From Lachnospiraceae bacterium UBA7050 (GTDB taxonomy: Bacteria > Bacillota > Clostridia > Lachnospirales > Lachnospiraceae), in NCBI GenBank assembly GCA_002493905.1, contig DLAJ01000007.1, positions 130,295 to 194,294 of the forward strand: DNA of 64,000 nucleotides. The letters are read 5' to 3'. The notes beneath the pieces were generated by a model, which saw nothing but the letters and a program-made list of their open reading frames with translations, did no database searches and was not told where the DNA came from. Each line of letters opens with the position of its first letter. Within the stretch, counting starts at the first letter, position 1. The position numbers were made by a program, and so were the translations under genes. Positions 34,370 through 42,991 of this stretch are shown one piece after another.

Positions 34370-35239
34370 TCAAACTTTGGACTTTCCCTTTCTCACACGG
34401 TGCTTTTTTTCGTCACCGCCCGGCTTATCCTGTATCATCGCGATCTTTGCCTTCACGCCGTCCGCATCAAGATCGCGGTACAATTCCCCTTTGTAAGCAA
34501 CACTGACATAACCGGTCTCCTCGGATACCACGAGTGTCAGTGAGTCTGTGGCCTCGGAAATGCCGACCGCGGCACGGTGACGCGTTCCAAGTTCCTTGCT
34601 CAAATCACGATTATCCGACAGCGGAAGATAACAGGTTGCCGACGTCACGCGCTCCCCTCGCACAATCACCGCTCCGTCGTGAAGCGGCGTATTATGTTCA
34701 AAAATGTTGATCAGAAGCTGGCTTGTAACAAGACCGTCCACCGCAATTCCCGTTCTCTCGTATTCTGCGAGGGAATTCGTCTGCTCCATGACAATCAGTG
34801 CACCGGTTCTTACCCTGCCCATCTCAAAACACGCGCGCACGATCTCATTCACCGTGCGGTCCGAATATCTGCCGCCTTCCTTTCTTGTCGTCTCAAATGG
34901 CAGAACCGAACTCAAAAAATTCTTGCTGCCCAGCTGTTCAAGTGCCTTTCGCAGCTCCGGCTGCATAATGATCACAACCGCGATCGCCGCCACGCTGATG
35001 ACGTTCTCCGCGATCCACAAAATGGTCGTCATATGGAAAAATGCTGCAACCCCGATAAAGACAAGTATGACAAGAACTCCTTTTAGGAATGCCCACGCCC
35101 GGGTGTTCTTAATCCACACCATGATCTGGTAAACCAAAAAGGAGATAATCAGAATCTCAACAATGTCTGTTGCCTTAATGTAATTGGGTATGTGTACGGC
35201 AGACAGATATTTGTCCGCAAACGCCGCAAATCTTTCCAT
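34370..35239 (-). CDS. cdaA: diadenylate cyclase
   Basis: Makes cyclic di-AMP from two ATP at the membrane; this messenger controls potassium, osmolyte and wall balance. 289 residues: three helices (about residues 25-90) followed by the DAC domain with its two signature motifs, LHDGAVIV (DGA, about 187-194) and GTRHRAAVG (RHR, about 219-227). It is followed by cdaR and glmM as in other Firmicutes, and preceded by two unknown membrane protein genes with gaps of 23 and 14 bp. Its stop codon is formed by an adjacent palindrome, TTTGAAAGT/ACTTTCAAA. Confidence 0.96.
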   Translation of the reverse strand: MERFAAFADKYLSAVHIPNYIKATDIVEILIISFLVYQIMVWIKNTRAWAFLKGVLVILVFIGVAAFFHMTTILWIAENVISVAAIAVVIIMQPELRKALEQLGSKNFLSSVLPFETTRKEGGRYSDRTVNEIVRACFEMGRVRTGALIVMEQTNSLAEYERTGIAVDGLVTSQLLINIFEHNTPLHDGAVIVRGERVTSATCYLPLSDNRDLSKELGTRHRAAVGISEATDSLTLVVSEETGYVSVAYKGELYRDLDADGVKAKIAMIQDKPGGDEKKHRVRKGKSKV

Positions 35240-35262
35240 GCCAATCCCATCTGTTCCCTGTA

Positions 35263-36438
35263 TTATTTTTCATTGCGCTCCCGCAGACGTTCTACGCCGC
35301 TCTGCGCATGACTGCCCTTTGTCTGCTGTTCCCGATATGATGACAGCGTACTCTTCGCCGCCGGCTTTGTCTGCATACCGCTGCTTCTTGCCGGGGTATG
35401 GGCCGCGGCAGATGCTGTTCTGGATGACGCCCCTGCAGATGACGTCTTATGTGATACGGAATCGGAAACCGCCGTATGAATGGATGATGCGCTCTCCCCA
35501 TGCTGTACCGGTTTTCTCGTATCAAGCTTCGTCACCGTCTTATCCGGAATCGTAACGGACATTTTAGGAACTGCCTTAACATAATAATAATATTCGTCAT
35601 CTTCAAATTGTATGTGTTCGGTTCGGCTGTAATCCACATTAAACACGAAAAACTGCAGCACCTTCACGATGCCGACCGCCGCCGCACTTCCCACGATCGT
35701 TCCCATAATGGAAATATTCGTGTGATATTTCAGGTCGCCAAACATCAGGATCACCATGCTCATCAACGCTCCCGTGATCATGGCAATCGTCCAGCAGTGG
35801 TCTACCGGCATTCTGCGGATAATATAAACAACAATGACCGTAACCGCAAACGCCGCCACAGCCACAATCATTGCACGGTCATGCAGGATTCCGTCTAAAA
35901 AATACCGGAAACGCACAAGCGAACCGTCTGCATCCAGCGAATTGATCGCCGGCGCATTCCGGTTAATAAAGTTCAGTACATAATAAACGATCACTCCGCA
36001 GCCGACGGATACAACGGACGCAGGACTCCCCACAAGCCCCATGGACAACGGCATAACAACCGGAATTTTTAACGCAAAACAGACTGGCGTGAGCAGAACT
36101 GCGATCGTATCCTTCGGTGAAAAGCGGAAATACAATAGAAACAATAACAGATACAGCACCAGCAAAACGACCACGCACTCCCAAGACAGGCTGTAAACAT
36201 GACCGAGTGAAAAAGCTGCTCCCATCACAATAATGATATTCAGCGGAAGAAACGAGCAGAGCAGCGAAACGATCAATACAATCGCCGTGCTGTTTAACTG
36301 TGCCATATAACCGAGCTTTTTATTGATGATCAGCAGCGACACAAAAGCCGCCGCAAATTTCAGTACCGGAACAAGATATGCCTCGTATTTACTGTAAAAA
36401 CTTTTTAGTTTTTCTTTGAAAACTAGTAATGTAGCCAT
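35263..36438 (-). CDS. polytopic membrane protein upstream of cdaA
   Basis: A 391-residue protein with about nine to ten hydrophobic segments in the first 270 residues and a cytoplasmic tail of about 110 residues rich in Ser, Ala and Thr that is likely disordered. An acidic tyrosine cluster (FEDDEYYYYVKAVPK, about residues 280-294) joins the two parts. No transporter signature is recognised. The tight spacing to the small membrane protein gene upstream (14 bp) and to cdaA (23 bp) suggests a membrane complex around the cyclase. That is inference from position only. Confidence 0.8.
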   Translation of the reverse strand: MATLLVFKEKLKSFYSKYEAYLVPVLKFAAAFVSLLIINKKLGYMAQLNSTAIVLIVSLLCSFLPLNIIIVMGAAFSLGHVYSLSWECVVVLLVLYLLLFLLYFRFSPKDTIAVLLTPVCFALKIPVVMPLSMGLVGSPASVVSVGCGVIVYYVLNFINRNAPAINSLDADGSLVRFRYFLDGILHDRAMIVAVAAFAVTVIVVYIIRRMPVDHCWTIAMITGALMSMVILMFGDLKYHTNISIMGTIVGSAAAVGIVKVLQFFVFNVDYSRTEHIQFEDDEYYYYVKAVPKMSVTIPDKTVTKLDTRKPVQHGESASSIHTAVSDSVSHKTSSAGASSRTASAAAHTPARSSGMQTKPAAKSTLSSYREQQTKGSHAQSGVERLRERNEK

Positions 36439-36452
36439 AGGTATCCTCTCAA

Positions 36453-36860
36453 TTATGACTGTTTGTTTTTGGACTCAAGCTGATAGAGCTGCGATAACTG
36501 GCGCAGCCTGTTCATATAGGCCTTCTGCTTTTTTTTCGCTTTCCCGTATTTGTAGGAATAAATCACATAGGAAATGAGCGCGTATACGACAACTGTTATA
36601 ATATACGCCGTCGCCGCCCTGCGCGCAAGCCCCCACAGATCCATCTCATAAATTCCGTCCAGCAGTGTCTCAAAATGATACAGCAGATACATGCCGCAGA
36701 CCAAAAAATAAGCAATCGTAGCACTGATGATGGATTTCAGCACCTGAAGTCCGATATAGTCTCCCCTGAAATAGCTTCCGATCGCGCCGTTTTTTTTGCC
36801 CTCACCGCTTTCATAGGCCGCCATCCGGGTCATCATAATAATTCTTTCTTCGTTTAACAT
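36453..36860 (-). CDS. small membrane protein upstream of cdaA
   Basis: A 135-residue protein with two long hydrophobic helices (about residues 41-62 and 84-106) and a basic C-terminal helix (YKYGKAKKKQKAYMNRLRQL). The family is not recognised. Copy 2 of dispersed element C lies immediately upstream, mirroring copy 1 in front of cdaR, so both genes may be controlled in the same way. It is the first membrane gene of the cluster that leads into cdaA. Confidence 0.78.
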   Translation of the reverse strand: MLNEERIIMMTRMAAYESGEGKKNGAIGSYFRGDYIGLQVLKSIISATIAYFLVCGMYLLYHFETLLDGIYEMDLWGLARRAATAYIITVVVYALISYVIYSYKYGKAKKKQKAYMNRLRQLSQLYQLESKNKQS

Positions 36861-36871
36861 AATTAAACCCC

Positions 36872-36930
36872 TGCATATCGCAGGCTACGCCTGTGATACT
36901 GCACCAATAAGTAGTTTGAAAGGAACTTTC
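36872..36930. repeat. dispersed element C, copy 2
   Basis: TGCATATCGCAGGC, hairpin, then ACTGCACCAATAAGTAGTTT and GAAAGGA, followed by CTTTCAAACT. It is nearly identical to 34267-34325 and precedes the gene starting at 36860. Confidence 0.88.
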
Positions 36931-36948
36931 AAACTTCCCCCACACCGG

Positions 36949-37359
36949 CTATCTGTCCAAAAATCTCATCTTCGGATTCTCACGGTCCTGCTTCTTCGGT
37001 TCCTGCTTCGGCGCCGCCGGCTTACGGATCGCGCTGCTTAGGTCATTTGCCATCTCTCTTTTACATTTTTCGCAAAAGCGGCCCGTTTTAATCATGGCAC
37101 CGCAGTTTTCACAGCTCACGCCGATCGGAGAATCCTCCGAAAATGCGAGTCTTTCCTCACGAATCCACTGCTGAATCTGCGGAATTTCCACATTACATTC
37201 CTCAGAGACCGTATTGATTGTCGCATCTTTATTCTCGCGGATAAAAGTTTTTACCTCCTGAAACTTCTCCTCCTGCTTTTCACGGCAGGAAGGACAAATG
37301 TGAGGTCCCGCCACATAGTTAAAAATTCTTCCGCATTTTCTGCAATTTCTGACGTTCAT
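36949..37359 (-). CDS. yvyF: flagellar-operon zinc-ribbon protein (YvyF / TIGR03826)
   Basis: A 136-residue protein of the flagellar region family TIGR03826. It has an N-terminal zinc ribbon (CRKCGRIF ... CPSCREK), a winged-helix-like middle (ATINTVSEECNVEIPQIQQWI, split in reading), a second ribbon (CENCGAM ... CEKCKRE) and a basic tail. In Bacilli the gene sits between comF and flgM and is thought to modulate flagellar gene expression or assembly; a molecular role is not firmly set. The start at 37359 follows AAAGGA. It is 16 bp from comF. No flgM was seen downstream. Confidence 0.9.
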   Translation of the reverse strand: MNVRNCRKCGRIFNYVAGPHICPSCREKQEEKFQEVKTFIRENKDATINTVSEECNVEIPQIQQWIREERLAFSEDSPIGVSCENCGAMIKTGRFCEKCKREMANDLSSAIRKPAAPKQEPKKQDRENPKMRFLDR

Positions 37360-37375
37360 ATTCGCCGCTTCCTTT

Positions 37376-38143
37376 CTAAACACCATTGCCTGAAGCCAAT
37401 GTTACCACATAAATCTCTGTTACTCCCGCCTCTCTGACTGCGTCAGCAGCGGCATCTACGGTACTTCCCGTCGTAAAAATATCATCAATTAATATAATTG
37501 TATTTAATTTTACATCATTTTGTACAAATTTGAAAGCCTTTTTCAGATTTTTTTGCCGTTCTTCCCGATTCAGTCCCTTTTGCGGCACCGTATTCCGCTC
37601 CCGTACAAGCGCTTTATCCAGGAAAGGAATGCCCAGATGCCCGGAAAGGGCCTCCGCAAACAGTGCCGCCTGATTATATCCGCGCTTTTTTAATTTTTCT
37701 TTATGCAGTGGAATCGGGATCAACGCCTCCGCATGCCACGAGCGAATATCCCCTCCAAGCACCCGGACCGCCTCTGCGGCATAAAAAGAAGCATACTCCT
37801 GCCGTCCTTCATACTTAAAACGATAGACGGATTCCCGGATGTCTTCATAACAAAATACCGATCTGCCGCGTGTAAACCTGTGCTGCGCCGTCATGCAGTC
37901 GCCGCAGCAGGCGGTCTGGTTGTCATTCAGCTGTTTCCCGCATATGATACAGTAATGCTCCCCCACTGTCCGGATGCGCATCCGGCATAACGGACAGATG
38001 TTTTCTTTCGTCCCGGAAAGCAGCTCGTCGCAAACCGGACAATGCGCCGGATAAAGCAGTTTCCAAAACGCCTCCGACAGATTTTGTAACCCCCGGCGCG
38101 CCTGCATTGCCTGCCGGATGTCCATTTTTTTCTTTCTGATCAT
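37376..38143 (-). CDS. comF: ComF family phosphoribosyltransferase-like protein
   Basis: A 255-residue ComFC-type protein: an N-terminal zinc ribbon (CPVCDELL ... CPLCRMR, then CIICG ... CCGDC) and a C-terminal phosphoribosyltransferase fold with the PRPP loop IILIDDIFTTGSTVDAAADA (about residues 217-236). Family members help uptake of DNA during transformation, probably by feeding single strands to the recombination machinery. Its ATG overlaps the stop of recD2 by 4 bp, suggesting coupling with a helicase that works on the same DNA. Length is typical. Confidence 0.92.
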   Translation of the reverse strand: MIRKKKMDIRQAMQARRGLQNLSEAFWKLLYPAHCPVCDELLSGTKENICPLCRMRIRTVGEHYCIICGKQLNDNQTACCGDCMTAQHRFTRGRSVFCYEDIRESVYRFKYEGRQEYASFYAAEAVRVLGGDIRSWHAEALIPIPLHKEKLKKRGYNQAALFAEALSGHLGIPFLDKALVRERNTVPQKGLNREERQKNLKKAFKFVQNDVKLNTIILIDDIFTTGSTVDAAADAVREAGVTEIYVVTLASGNGV

Positions 38144-40380
38144 TCTTCCCTCACCGGGATCAGCTCTCTCAACCGGTACACCAGTCCTGTATGACGCTCC
38201 TGCTCGTCCGCATTTGCTATCATCTGCGCAATCGTCTGCCTGCTCCCCAGAATCGTCACACAGCCGCGGGCCCTCGTTATGCCCGTATAAAGCAGGTTGC
38301 GGTTTAACAGCATGCGCGGCGCAGACAGCAGCGGCATGATAATGCCTGGATACTCGCTTCCCTGCGACTTGTGAATCGTAATCGCATAGGCAAGCTCCAG
38401 TTCCTCCAGATTGGCATACTCATAATTTACCATACGTCCCTCATCATACTGCACGCGCAGCGTGCGCGCAGCCTCGTCCACGCATACAATACGCCCCATA
38501 TCGCCGTTAAAAACCCCCGCCCCCCTGTCAACAGGGATTCCGTAGGCACCCAGCACTTCCCATTCCAGCTGGTAATTATTTTTGATCTGCATGACCTTAT
38601 CGCCCTCGCGGAACACATTCTCTCCAAAAAGATATTCTTTTTTATCCGGTGCGGGCGGATTTAAGTATTGCTGCAAAATACGGTTCAGACTCTCTGCTCC
38701 GAGCGCCCCCTTGCGCATCGGCGTCAGCACCTGTATCTCGTAAGGCTGGGCATTTACATAAGCGGGCATCTTACCCGTAATCAGCTGGATCATATGCTTG
38801 TAGATCACGTTGACATTATCCCGCTCCAGGAAAAAGAAATCCCTGCTCCGGTTATCCAGCGCAATCTCCTTCCCCTCATGGATGAGATGCGCGTTGACGA
38901 CAATATCGCTCTCCTTCGCCTGCCGGAAGATCTTGTTCAGCACCACCATGGGAAAACAGCCGCTCTCCATCAGATCACGCAGCACCTGCCCCGGCCCGAC
39001 GCTCGGAAGCTGGTTGGCATCGCCCACAAAAATGAGCCTTGTTCCGACTGTGACTGCCTTGAGCAGAGCGTGAAACAGATAAATATCCACCATTGACATC
39101 TCATCAATAATCACCGCATCCGCTTCCAGCGGGTTTTCTTCATTGCGTTCAAAACGCACCCGCCGCCCCTGCTCCGAAACCGCTCCGTTCAATTCCAGCA
39201 TTCGATGAATGGTGCGCGCCTCATATCCTGTCGTCTCCTGCATCCGTTTGGCGGCGCGTCCGGTCGGCGCGGCAAGATGGAACTCCATTCCCTCTTTGTC
39301 AAGCAGCTCTATAATCGTCTTCGTCGTTGTCGTTTTACCGGTACCCGGACCTCCCGACAAAATAAATACACCGTTTTTCATTGCTTCTGCAACCGCTCTC
39401 CGCTGCAGGTCGTCCAAGGTAAACTGCTGTTCCTCTTCAATACGGCTGATACTTTGATACAGCCGTTCCTCTTCCCGTGCATCCCCGCCCGATCCGGCAA
39501 GCATCAAATCATGCAGCATCCGTGCGCAGTCCAGTTCGGTATAATAGGCATTTCCCCCGTATACCGCCGCCGTATTTCCCTGATTTTTGATCACGAGCTT
39601 TTTATCCATCGCCATATTGGGAATGACCGGATCGACCGCCTCCTCCGAAAGTCCCAAAAGCTCCGCTGTCCGCGCACGCAGCTCAGGCAGCGGCAGATAC
39701 ATGTCTCCCTCCCCTCCCGCAAGCAGCAGGGTATAGAGCAGCCCGCTTCGTATCCGGTAATCAGAATCCACATGGATCCCGATCTTTGCCGCAATGTCAT
39801 CCGCCGCCTTAAATCCGATTCCTTCCACCTCCTCGGCAAGACGATACGGATTTTCCTGAAGGATTCCGTAAATCTCCGTGCCATACTGCCGGTATATCTT
39901 AATCGCCATCGTGTTGGTAATGCCGTACTTCTGCAAAAACATCATCGCGTCGCGCGTTCCCTTTTTGTCTTCGAGCTGCGCGGCAATTTCACGTGCCTTC
40001 TTCTCGCTGATGCCCTTGATCTCCGCGAGACGTTCCGGTTCCTTTTCTATAATAGCAAAGGTTTCTTTCCCAAAGCGCGCAACAATACGCGCCGCAAGCG
40101 ATTCACCGATTCCTTTAACCGCGCCCGAACCAAGGTAGCGTTCAATGGAAAGCACATCATCGGGCAGCATGCTGCGGTAGCTGCTCACTTTGAACTGTCT
40201 GCCATAAATAGCATGCTTTACAAACTCGCCCTCCGCCTCAATCGTTTCCCCTTCTGCGGCATTGTCGAACGTCCCCGTAACAGTAACCGCTTTTCCCTCT
40301 GCCACAAGTTCAAGCACAGTATAGTGATTCTCCTCGTTGCGGTAAATTACATGTTCCACATAGCCCTTGATCGTCTCCAT
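38140..40380 (-). CDS. recD2: ATP-dependent helicase RecD2
   Basis: A 746-residue 5'-3' helicase of superfamily 1B that acts in recombination and repair without RecBC. The N-terminal region has an OB-like domain and helix-hairpin-helix motifs (YLGSGAVKGIGESLAARIV, about residues 86-104). Then come the helicase motifs: Walker A GGPGTGKTTTT (about 353-363), DEMSMVD and the UvrD-like C-terminal AITIHKSQGSEYPG. The frame is open to 40557, but the family begins at METIKGYVEHV, giving a start at 40380. ATGA overlap with comF downstream. Confidence 0.93.
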   Translation of the reverse strand: METIKGYVEHVIYRNEENHYTVLELVAEGKAVTVTGTFDNAAEGETIEAEGEFVKHAIYGRQFKVSSYRSMLPDDVLSIERYLGSGAVKGIGESLAARIVARFGKETFAIIEKEPERLAEIKGISEKKAREIAAQLEDKKGTRDAMMFLQKYGITNTMAIKIYRQYGTEIYGILQENPYRLAEEVEGIGFKAADDIAAKIGIHVDSDYRIRSGLLYTLLLAGGEGDMYLPLPELRARTAELLGLSEEAVDPVIPNMAMDKKLVIKNQGNTAAVYGGNAYYTELDCARMLHDLMLAGSGGDAREEERLYQSISRIEEEQQFTLDDLQRRAVAEAMKNGVFILSGGPGTGKTTTTKTIIELLDKEGMEFHLAAPTGRAAKRMQETTGYEARTIHRMLELNGAVSEQGRRVRFERNEENPLEADAVIIDEMSMVDIYLFHALLKAVTVGTRLIFVGDANQLPSVGPGQVLRDLMESGCFPMVVLNKIFRQAKESDIVVNAHLIHEGKEIALDNRSRDFFFLERDNVNVIYKHMIQLITGKMPAYVNAQPYEIQVLTPMRKGALGAESLNRILQQYLNPPAPDKKEYLFGENVFREGDKVMQIKNNYQLEWEVLGAYGIPVDRGAGVFNGDMGRIVCVDEAARTLRVQYDEGRMVNYEYANLEELELAYAITIHKSQGSEYPGIIMPLLSAPRMLLNRNLLYTGITRARGCVTILGSRQTIAQMIANADEQERHTGLVYRLRELIPVREE

Positions 40381-40563
40381 TTCCGTTCCCAGCCTCCATG
40401 CTGTCCTTCCCCATCTGAAACCGGTCCCTAACGCAGGCTTTCCGAAAGTGCCCGTTCTCTGCGCTCTGCCGGCACATCTGATATCTGACGCCGGTTTTGC
40501 CAGATACATCCGCTTTCGGCGCCGGTTCTTGTGCCCAAATGCCGGTAAACCCTGCATATACGC

Positions 40564-40595
40564 GCAAAAAGGCTGCTTAAGGGTAAGCAGCCTTT
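40564..40595 (-). terminator. terminator of the flagellar block
   Basis: Twelve-bp stem (AAAGGCTGCTTA / TAAGCAGCCTTT) with a 4-nt loop, followed by TTTTTG on the minus strand, 37 bp downstream of the flgJ stop. Confidence 0.9.
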
Positions 40596-40631
40596 CTCTA
40601 TCCGTTTTCTTTCGTCGCTGATCTTCCGCCT

Positions 40632-41000
40632 TTATGACTGTCCGCGCTTCATCGCTTCAAAGAGCATCTGTGCAATTCCCAGACCGCCCTGTTCCGTCGA
40701 GGTGGACGCAATAGAAGCAATCGCCTGTTCCTTAAAATACTCCGTCAGACTGTTATCGCTTCCCGTATCAAAACCCAGGGAAGAAGATTTTTTGTCATCA
40801 TCAAAGGAGATTGTCTTCTGCATCTCCTTAAACACCTGCTCCAGCAGATAGGACTCGAACTGCTTGCAGACATTCATCAGTTCCTCATCCGTCGAATTTT
40901 TGTTTACGGCATTCGCTGCATCCTTTGTCTTCGCTGCAGAAACGTCCTTTGCCATATCTAAATAGTCATAACCCATTGTCAGCCCGCTCATATCCATAGG
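40632..41000 (-). CDS. flgJ: flagellar rod-binding protein (FlgJ N-terminal domain only)
   Basis: A 122-residue protein of the rod-binding domain found at the N-terminus of FlgJ. The core is ELMNVCKQFESYLLEQVFKEMQKT (about residues 39-62), followed by the family's FKEQAIASIA and GGLGIAQML stretch. It lacks the C-terminal peptidoglycan hydrolase of enterobacterial FlgJ, as is usual in Clostridia. It is the last gene of the mbl-flgF-flgG-flgJ set. The start at 41000 is chosen because GAGGG lies 7 nt upstream; a frame extends to 41015. Confidence 0.9.
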   Translation of the reverse strand, partial: PMDMSGLTMGYDYLDMAKDVSAAKTKDAANAVNKNSTDEELMNVCKQFESYLLEQVFKEMQKTISFDDDKKSSSLGFDTGSDNSLTEYFKEQAIASIASTSTEQGGLGIAQMLFEAMKRGQS

Positions 41001-41103
41001 TGTACCCTCTTTCACTCGTCAGTTATGATCATCACTGATTTATCAGTCCATCTTTATTTATCTGCCGCATTTTATGTTTCAGCTATTACTACCGCTGCCT
41101 CAG

Positions 41104-41922
41104 TTAGCTTTTCAGCTGATTTGCGATCTGCATCATCTCGTCCGTCGTCGTGATCGCCTTGGAATTCATCTCATATGCACGCTGCGCAATAATCAGATTC
41201 ACTACCTCATCAACAACCTTCACGTTGGAGGCTTCCAAAAATCCCTGAACAATCTTGCTCTTCTCTAAATTATCATTTTCCGCCTCATTCATGGCTTCGC
41301 CGCTGGCAGGCGTCTCCTGATAATACCCGCCGTCCGTCTTAAATAATCCCGTCGGATTATTAAACTGGAACACACCGAGCGCCATGCCAAGCTCACGCGG
41401 GTTATTCGTCTCATCCGGATAACAGAACATACCGCCGTCCGTAACCGTGATCTTATTCGCGATCATATCATCATCAAATACGATCGCCTCACCGTTCGTA
41501 TCGAGCACCGGATATCCCTCCGCCGTACAGAGCGTTAAGCCGTCATTTCCCTCCGAAATAAAGAAGTTACCGTTTCTTGTATAATAGGTACCGCCGTCAA
41601 GGCCCTGAATGGCAAAAAATCCGTCCCCCTTGGAAATTGCAAATGCCGTCGGACTTGTTGACTCCCGCATCTCGCCCTGCGTGAAAATAGAACTGATAGA
41701 CGAATTACGCACGCCTAAGCCAACCTGTGCACTGCCTGGTTTTTCCTCCCCGTTTGCAGAAGTTGTCCGCGTCTGGAGCGTCTGGTAAAGCAGCGACTGA
41801 AATTCTGCTACATCGGTTTTGTAACCTGTCGTGTTGACATTGGAAAGATTATGTGCGATCGTATCCACATTTAGCTGCTGCGCCATCATGCCTGTTGCGG
41901 CAGACCATAAAGAACGTACCAT
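41104..41922 (-). CDS. flgG: flagellar distal rod protein FlgG
   Basis: A 272-residue flagellar hook-basal body protein. The N-terminal rod signature ATGMMAQQLNVDTIAHNLSN (about residues 9-28) and the C-terminal VKVVDEVVNLIIAQRAYEMNSKAI (about 234-257) form the paired coiled ends that build the rod. Middle residues form the flagellar D1-type domain. The second such gene of the pair corresponds to Bacillus FlhP/FlgG in the mbl-flhO-flhP order. Spacing to the upstream flgF-type gene is 80 bp. Confidence 0.92.
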   Translation of the reverse strand: MVRSLWSAATGMMAQQLNVDTIAHNLSNVNTTGYKTDVAEFQSLLYQTLQTRTTSANGEEKPGSAQVGLGVRNSSISSIFTQGEMRESTSPTAFAISKGDGFFAIQGLDGGTYYTRNGNFFISEGNDGLTLCTAEGYPVLDTNGEAIVFDDDMIANKITVTDGGMFCYPDETNNPRELGMALGVFQFNNPTGLFKTDGGYYQETPASGEAMNEAENDNLEKSKIVQGFLEASNVKVVDEVVNLIIAQRAYEMNSKAITTTDEMMQIANQLKS

Positions 41923-42002
41923 AACTGATTTCCTCCTGTTTTCTATGCCATGATCTCCATAAGATTATGACAGTTCTCTGCACTCTGTCACGCTGTCAGA
42001 TA

Positions 42003-42788
42003 TCAGACTTTACCGATCTGGTTGACTGCAATATCAAGCGAACGGTCAAGCGTTGTGATCACTTTCTGGTTCGCCTCATAGTTCCGCTGGATCGTGATCA
42101 TATTGACCATTTCCTGAACGCTTTCCACGTTCGACTGCTCCAGATAGCCTGAGTGCACTCTTGCGTCCGTATCCTGTATTTCAGCGCCCTCAATGGCCCG
42201 ATAATAATTCTCGCCGTATTTCGCCAGATAATTGTAATCCGCAAAATCCGTGATCTGAAGCGTCGCCATCAGCTCGTCGTCCTGATAAATGCCCCCTGTC
42301 TGATCGATATAGGTATCCTTCGTCGGATCAAGCTGAATACGTTCTAAGCCGCCGCCCGCATCTCTGCCAAGCACATAATCGCCGTTATCATTGACAAGAT
42401 AACCCGCTGTATTCACCGTAAAGCCGCCGTCACGCGTATACAGCGTCATTGTCTCATCATTTTTATTTGTAAACTCAATGCTGAAAAATCCGCTGCCGCT
42501 CAGCGCAAGATCATATGTATTCTCGGTGTTGCGGAACGCGCCCTGCGTCCAATCCGTATAATTTTCCCCAATCTTCACGCCGAGATTCATCTGTCCGATA
42601 TAGCTGCCACTGCCGGGCGTCGTCACATCCTTCAGACGGTAGGCAAGCACATCGGAAAACGCCTCGTTCGTCGCGCCTTCCTTCTTAAATCCGACCGTGT
42701 TGACATTTGCAAGATTATTTGTCATGGTATCCATACGCTTCTGCTGGTTTACCATGCCGGTGTATGCCGTATATAACCCTCTGAGCAT
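42003..42788 (-). CDS. flgF: flagellar proximal rod protein, FlgF/FlhO type
   Basis: A 261-residue rod protein. It opens with MLRGLYTAYTGMVNQQKRMD and TNNLANVNTVGFKKEG, and ends with the VQEMVNMITIQRNYEANQKV helix, the two ends that pair in the rod. Being the gene directly after mbl, it matches Bacillus flhO (FlgF-like). The ATG at 42788 follows GAGGAGG by 6 nt; a frame to 42854 runs into a tandem repeat. It would be secreted by the flagellar type III system without a cleaved signal. Confidence 0.9.
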   Translation of the reverse strand: MLRGLYTAYTGMVNQQKRMDTMTNNLANVNTVGFKKEGATNEAFSDVLAYRLKDVTTPGSGSYIGQMNLGVKIGENYTDWTQGAFRNTENTYDLALSGSGFFSIEFTNKNDETMTLYTRDGGFTVNTAGYLVNDNGDYVLGRDAGGGLERIQLDPTKDTYIDQTGGIYQDDELMATLQITDFADYNYLAKYGENYYRAIEGAEIQDTDARVHSGYLEQSNVESVQEMVNMITIQRNYEANQKVITTLDRSLDIAVNQIGKV

Positions 42789-42820
42789 ATCTGCCTCCTC
42801 AATGCGCCCTCTCGGCCGCT

Positions 42821-42975
42821 GTGTCTTTGGCGGACGCCTCATGCCGACCGTCATTGTATCTTTGCCGGATTCCTCATTCCGCCTGCCGCCGTATCTTTAC
42901 CGGACGCTTCATGCCGACCGTCACTGTATCTTTACCGGACGTCTCATGCTGTCCGTCACTGTATCTTTACCGGAA
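42821..42975. repeat. 35-bp tandem array, about 4.4 copies
   Basis: GTATCTTT-type starts occur at 42821, 42856, 42891, 42926 and 42961, exactly 35 bp apart, with a few substitutions per unit. It fills the gap between flgF (start 42788) and mbl (stop 42992). Confidence 0.92.
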
Positions 42976-42991
42976 CAATGTCCGTACCCTC

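Noticed and set aside
38371..40431. Several plus-strand frames, the largest 408 codons
   Set aside because: They are antisense to recD2, whose helicase motifs leave no doubt about the coding strand.
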